From Alphaproteobacteria bacterium (lineage in GTDB: Bacteria > Pseudomonadota > Alphaproteobacteria > Sphingomonadales > Emcibacteraceae): 5,467 nt of DNA. Position numbers and translations under genes: made by a program. Positions 4,314 through 5,467 of this stretch are shown piece by piece. The notes under the pieces are model-generated. The model was not told the DNA's origin and did not search any database. It saw only the letters and a list, made by a program, of their open reading frames with translations. Position 1 is the first letter of the stretch. Every line of letters begins with the position of its first letter. The DNA is taken from contig JAUILB010000211.1 in assembly GCA_030432815.1 (NCBI GenBank), positions 1 through 5,467 on the forward strand. Direction: 5' to 3'.

Positions 4314-4922
4314 TCCCCAGTCATCGGGGTCATCATTGTTATTGGGGCTAAGGCCGATGATATCCCCGTCCGCATTGATCCCCAGACCAAGAACGGTGCG
4401 GTTTGCATAGTTAAAATAGGAAACAACCTGATTAACTTCGAGAATTTCGCCGTCTGTAATACCAACTTTTCTCATTTTTTCAATAATATGATAAGTGAGT
4501 TCCGAAGGACTTTGGGTCAAATATTTGGCGTACTTGAGCATTAAAGTATGTTTATCATCAAATGTATCCTGCGGACGCTGAATTTCAAGCGCGGCCCGTA
4601 TATCAATGGCACGGTCATCGTCATAGCCTTCGGCTTTGAGAAGCTTTGCCATGCCCGCATGATGATGTTCTACGCAGTAGGCACATTTATTCAGAATTGA
4701 TACATAAACACCGATACATTCTAAAAAGGCCTTGGGTATTTCATTGCCGTTATGATGTAGTACCCGTTTATAGATCGCCATATGAGCTTCCATTGTGTGC
4801 GGACGCAATGAATGTGCCATCATAATGTTATCAACATTATTATCAGGCCCTTTTACGCGGTCATAAAGCGTTTTTAATTTTCCCGATGCTTCATCATAAG
4901 GAATTGTTTTGATCCAGGTCAT
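4305..4922 (-). CDS. AhpD-fold peroxidase-related / carboxymuconolactone decarboxylase family enzyme
   Basis: The 205-aa product matches the uncharacterised peroxidase-related branch of the CMD/AhpD family: an all-helical protein with core 'ECIGVYVSILNKCAYCVEHH'. The redox site is visible as Glu68, Cys80, Cys83 and His87, with the spacing of mycobacterial AhpD (E118, C130, C133, H137). The extra histidine between the two cysteines of AhpD is replaced by Tyr82. Known relatives use the CxxC pair for thiol-dependent reduction of hydroperoxides. The physiological substrate here is unknown, and the cytoplasm is the expected location (no signal peptide). The C-terminal part (about 120-180) carries a second helical CMD-like half with 'YFNYANRTVLGLGI', common in this branch. 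SD AAGGGG (4933-4938) lies 10 nt upstream of the ATG. It lies upstream of the Sel1 gene on the same strand but 98 bp apart, so co-transcription is uncertain. Confidence 0.9.
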   Translation of the reverse strand: MTWIKTIPYDEASGKLKTLYDRVKGPDNNVDNIMMAHSLRPHTMEAHMAIYKRVLHHNGNEIPKAFLECIGVYVSILNKCAYCVEHHHAGMAKLLKAEGYDDDRAIDIRAALEIQRPQDTFDDKHTLMLKYAKYLTQSPSELTYHIIEKMRKVGITDGEILEVNQVVSYFNYANRTVLGLGINADGDIIGLSPNNNDDPDDWGHT

Positions 4923-5003
4923 GAAAATTTATCCCCTTATAAACACTTCACTTTTTATCAGTGACCGAGCTTACAGGAATAAAGGAACGATGGCAAATGC
5001 GGT

Positions 5004-5432
5004 TTATATCTCTCTATGGCGGGGATGGAGGCGGGAAACTGAACGTGAATTTTTATGGTCGTTCAGCTGGAACTTAAGGCATTCGACAGCTTCCATAATC
5101 TGGGGCAGGGTGTTTTTATTATAGGGAAATGATATGCTTACCGAAAGATCAGGGTAAGTTTCGGGTGTTTCCTCTGGTGCCGTTTTTTCACGGAATTGTT
5201 CACGCTGCGCTATATCGGGCATATGACGGCGGATAATCATATGGTCATTGCGTTTAGGGGTGTTTTCCTGTGCTGTTATGTCATTACTGGATTTGATATC
5301 TGCAACGGCATGCCAGATAAAATCAAGCATTCTTTCCTGCTCTTTTTCGGATTTAAGGGTACCGCGATGATCGCGGATAAATGATTCCGCGCCATATGTG
5401 CAATCATCGCCAAAGCAGATTTTGTAATTCAT
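5004..5432 (-). CDS. Hypothetical protein (142 aa)
   Basis: The frame encodes a hydrophilic, charged protein with no signal peptide or membrane segment. The N-terminal half contains a helical stretch (TLKSEKEQERMLDFIWHAVADI), the middle is polar and Pro/Glu-rich (TAPEETPETYPD), and a short 'DLSVSISFPYNKNTLPQIMEAVECLKFQL' block could be a beta-alpha unit. I recognise no family. No clear SD precedes the ATG in the 35 bases available to the window edge, so the start is uncertain and could lie further upstream. The last residues (SRSVSRLHPRHREI) are less protein-like. It is separated by 81 bp from the AhpD-like gene on the same strand. It is taken as real mainly because it is the longest open frame of this region and fits the local gene direction. 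Confidence 0.5.
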   Translation of the reverse strand: MNYKICFGDDCTYGAESFIRDHRGTLKSEKEQERMLDFIWHAVADIKSSNDITAQENTPKRNDHMIIRRHMPDIAQREQFREKTAPEETPETYPDLSVSISFPYNKNTLPQIMEAVECLKFQLNDHKNSRSVSRLHPRHREI

Positions 5433-5467
5433 TAGATAATTTGTTGGAGAAGGCGGAATAAAACGAT

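Noticed and set aside
4948..4964. TCACT...AGTGA inverted repeat in the gap before the AhpD-like gene.
   Set aside because: Only 5 bp of stem with a 7-nt loop; a chance level match without a recognised regulator.
4990..5124. A plus-strand 44-aa frame (ATG 4990) with AAAGGA upstream.
   Set aside because: The Trp/Arg-rich product is mostly antisense to the 142-aa minus-strand gene and has no recognisable features; the SD match is probably chance.
1..5467. tRNA, rRNA, CRISPR arrays, IS ends, integrase or att sites.
   Set aside because: Looked for cloverleaf/T-loop signatures, regularly spaced repeats, transposase-like frames and long terminal repeats; none were seen.

Overview
The window reads as a low- to mid-GC proteobacterial chromosome segment, most likely alphaproteobacterial. 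This rests on the DUF1376-type phage replication gene and on two hairpins that display CCUCC (anti-Shine-Dalgarno) loops, a hallmark of several alphaproteobacterial sRNA families. The assignment is inference; no rRNA or other marker gene is present.

Left part (1-2166, + strand). A likely structured RNA or leader (about 79-224) is followed by a tight operon: a 49-50 residue single-pass membrane protein too short for normal ORF calling; a DUF1376 phage-replication-like protein joined to it by an ATGA stop/start overlap; an overlapping second reading frame that looks like the C-terminal part of a phage replication accessory protein; and a helix-turn-helix protein of 188 aa. This looks like the replication/early module of a prophage or phage-derived element. 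No integrase, portal, terminase or capsid gene lies in the window.

Central spacer (2167-2472). This 306-bp stretch is dense with signals. It holds a perfect 12-bp palindrome, three related 17-bp dyads resembling iron-regulator (Irr/Fur-superfamily) boxes, a perfect 12-bp inverted repeat enclosing a 19-codon hydrophobic mini-ORF, and a strong Rho-independent terminator. The terminator loop carries two anti-SD motifs and is complementary over 8 nt to the ribosome binding site of the next gene. It is the most interesting stretch of the window.

Middle (2473-3293, + strand). Two small membrane proteins of unknown function (179 and 94 aa) are coupled by a TTGA stop/start overlap, the second starting with TTG. 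The pair ends in a 23-bp tail-to-tail overlap with the next gene.

Right part (5432-3271, - strand). A hypothetical 142-aa protein, an AhpD/carboxymuconolactone-decarboxylase-fold peroxidase-related enzyme with an intact E...CxxC...H site, and a secreted Sel1-repeat protein lie in one direction. These look like ordinary chromosomal genes, so the boundary between phage-derived and resident DNA probably falls in or near the 2167-2472 spacer, although no attachment site could be identified.
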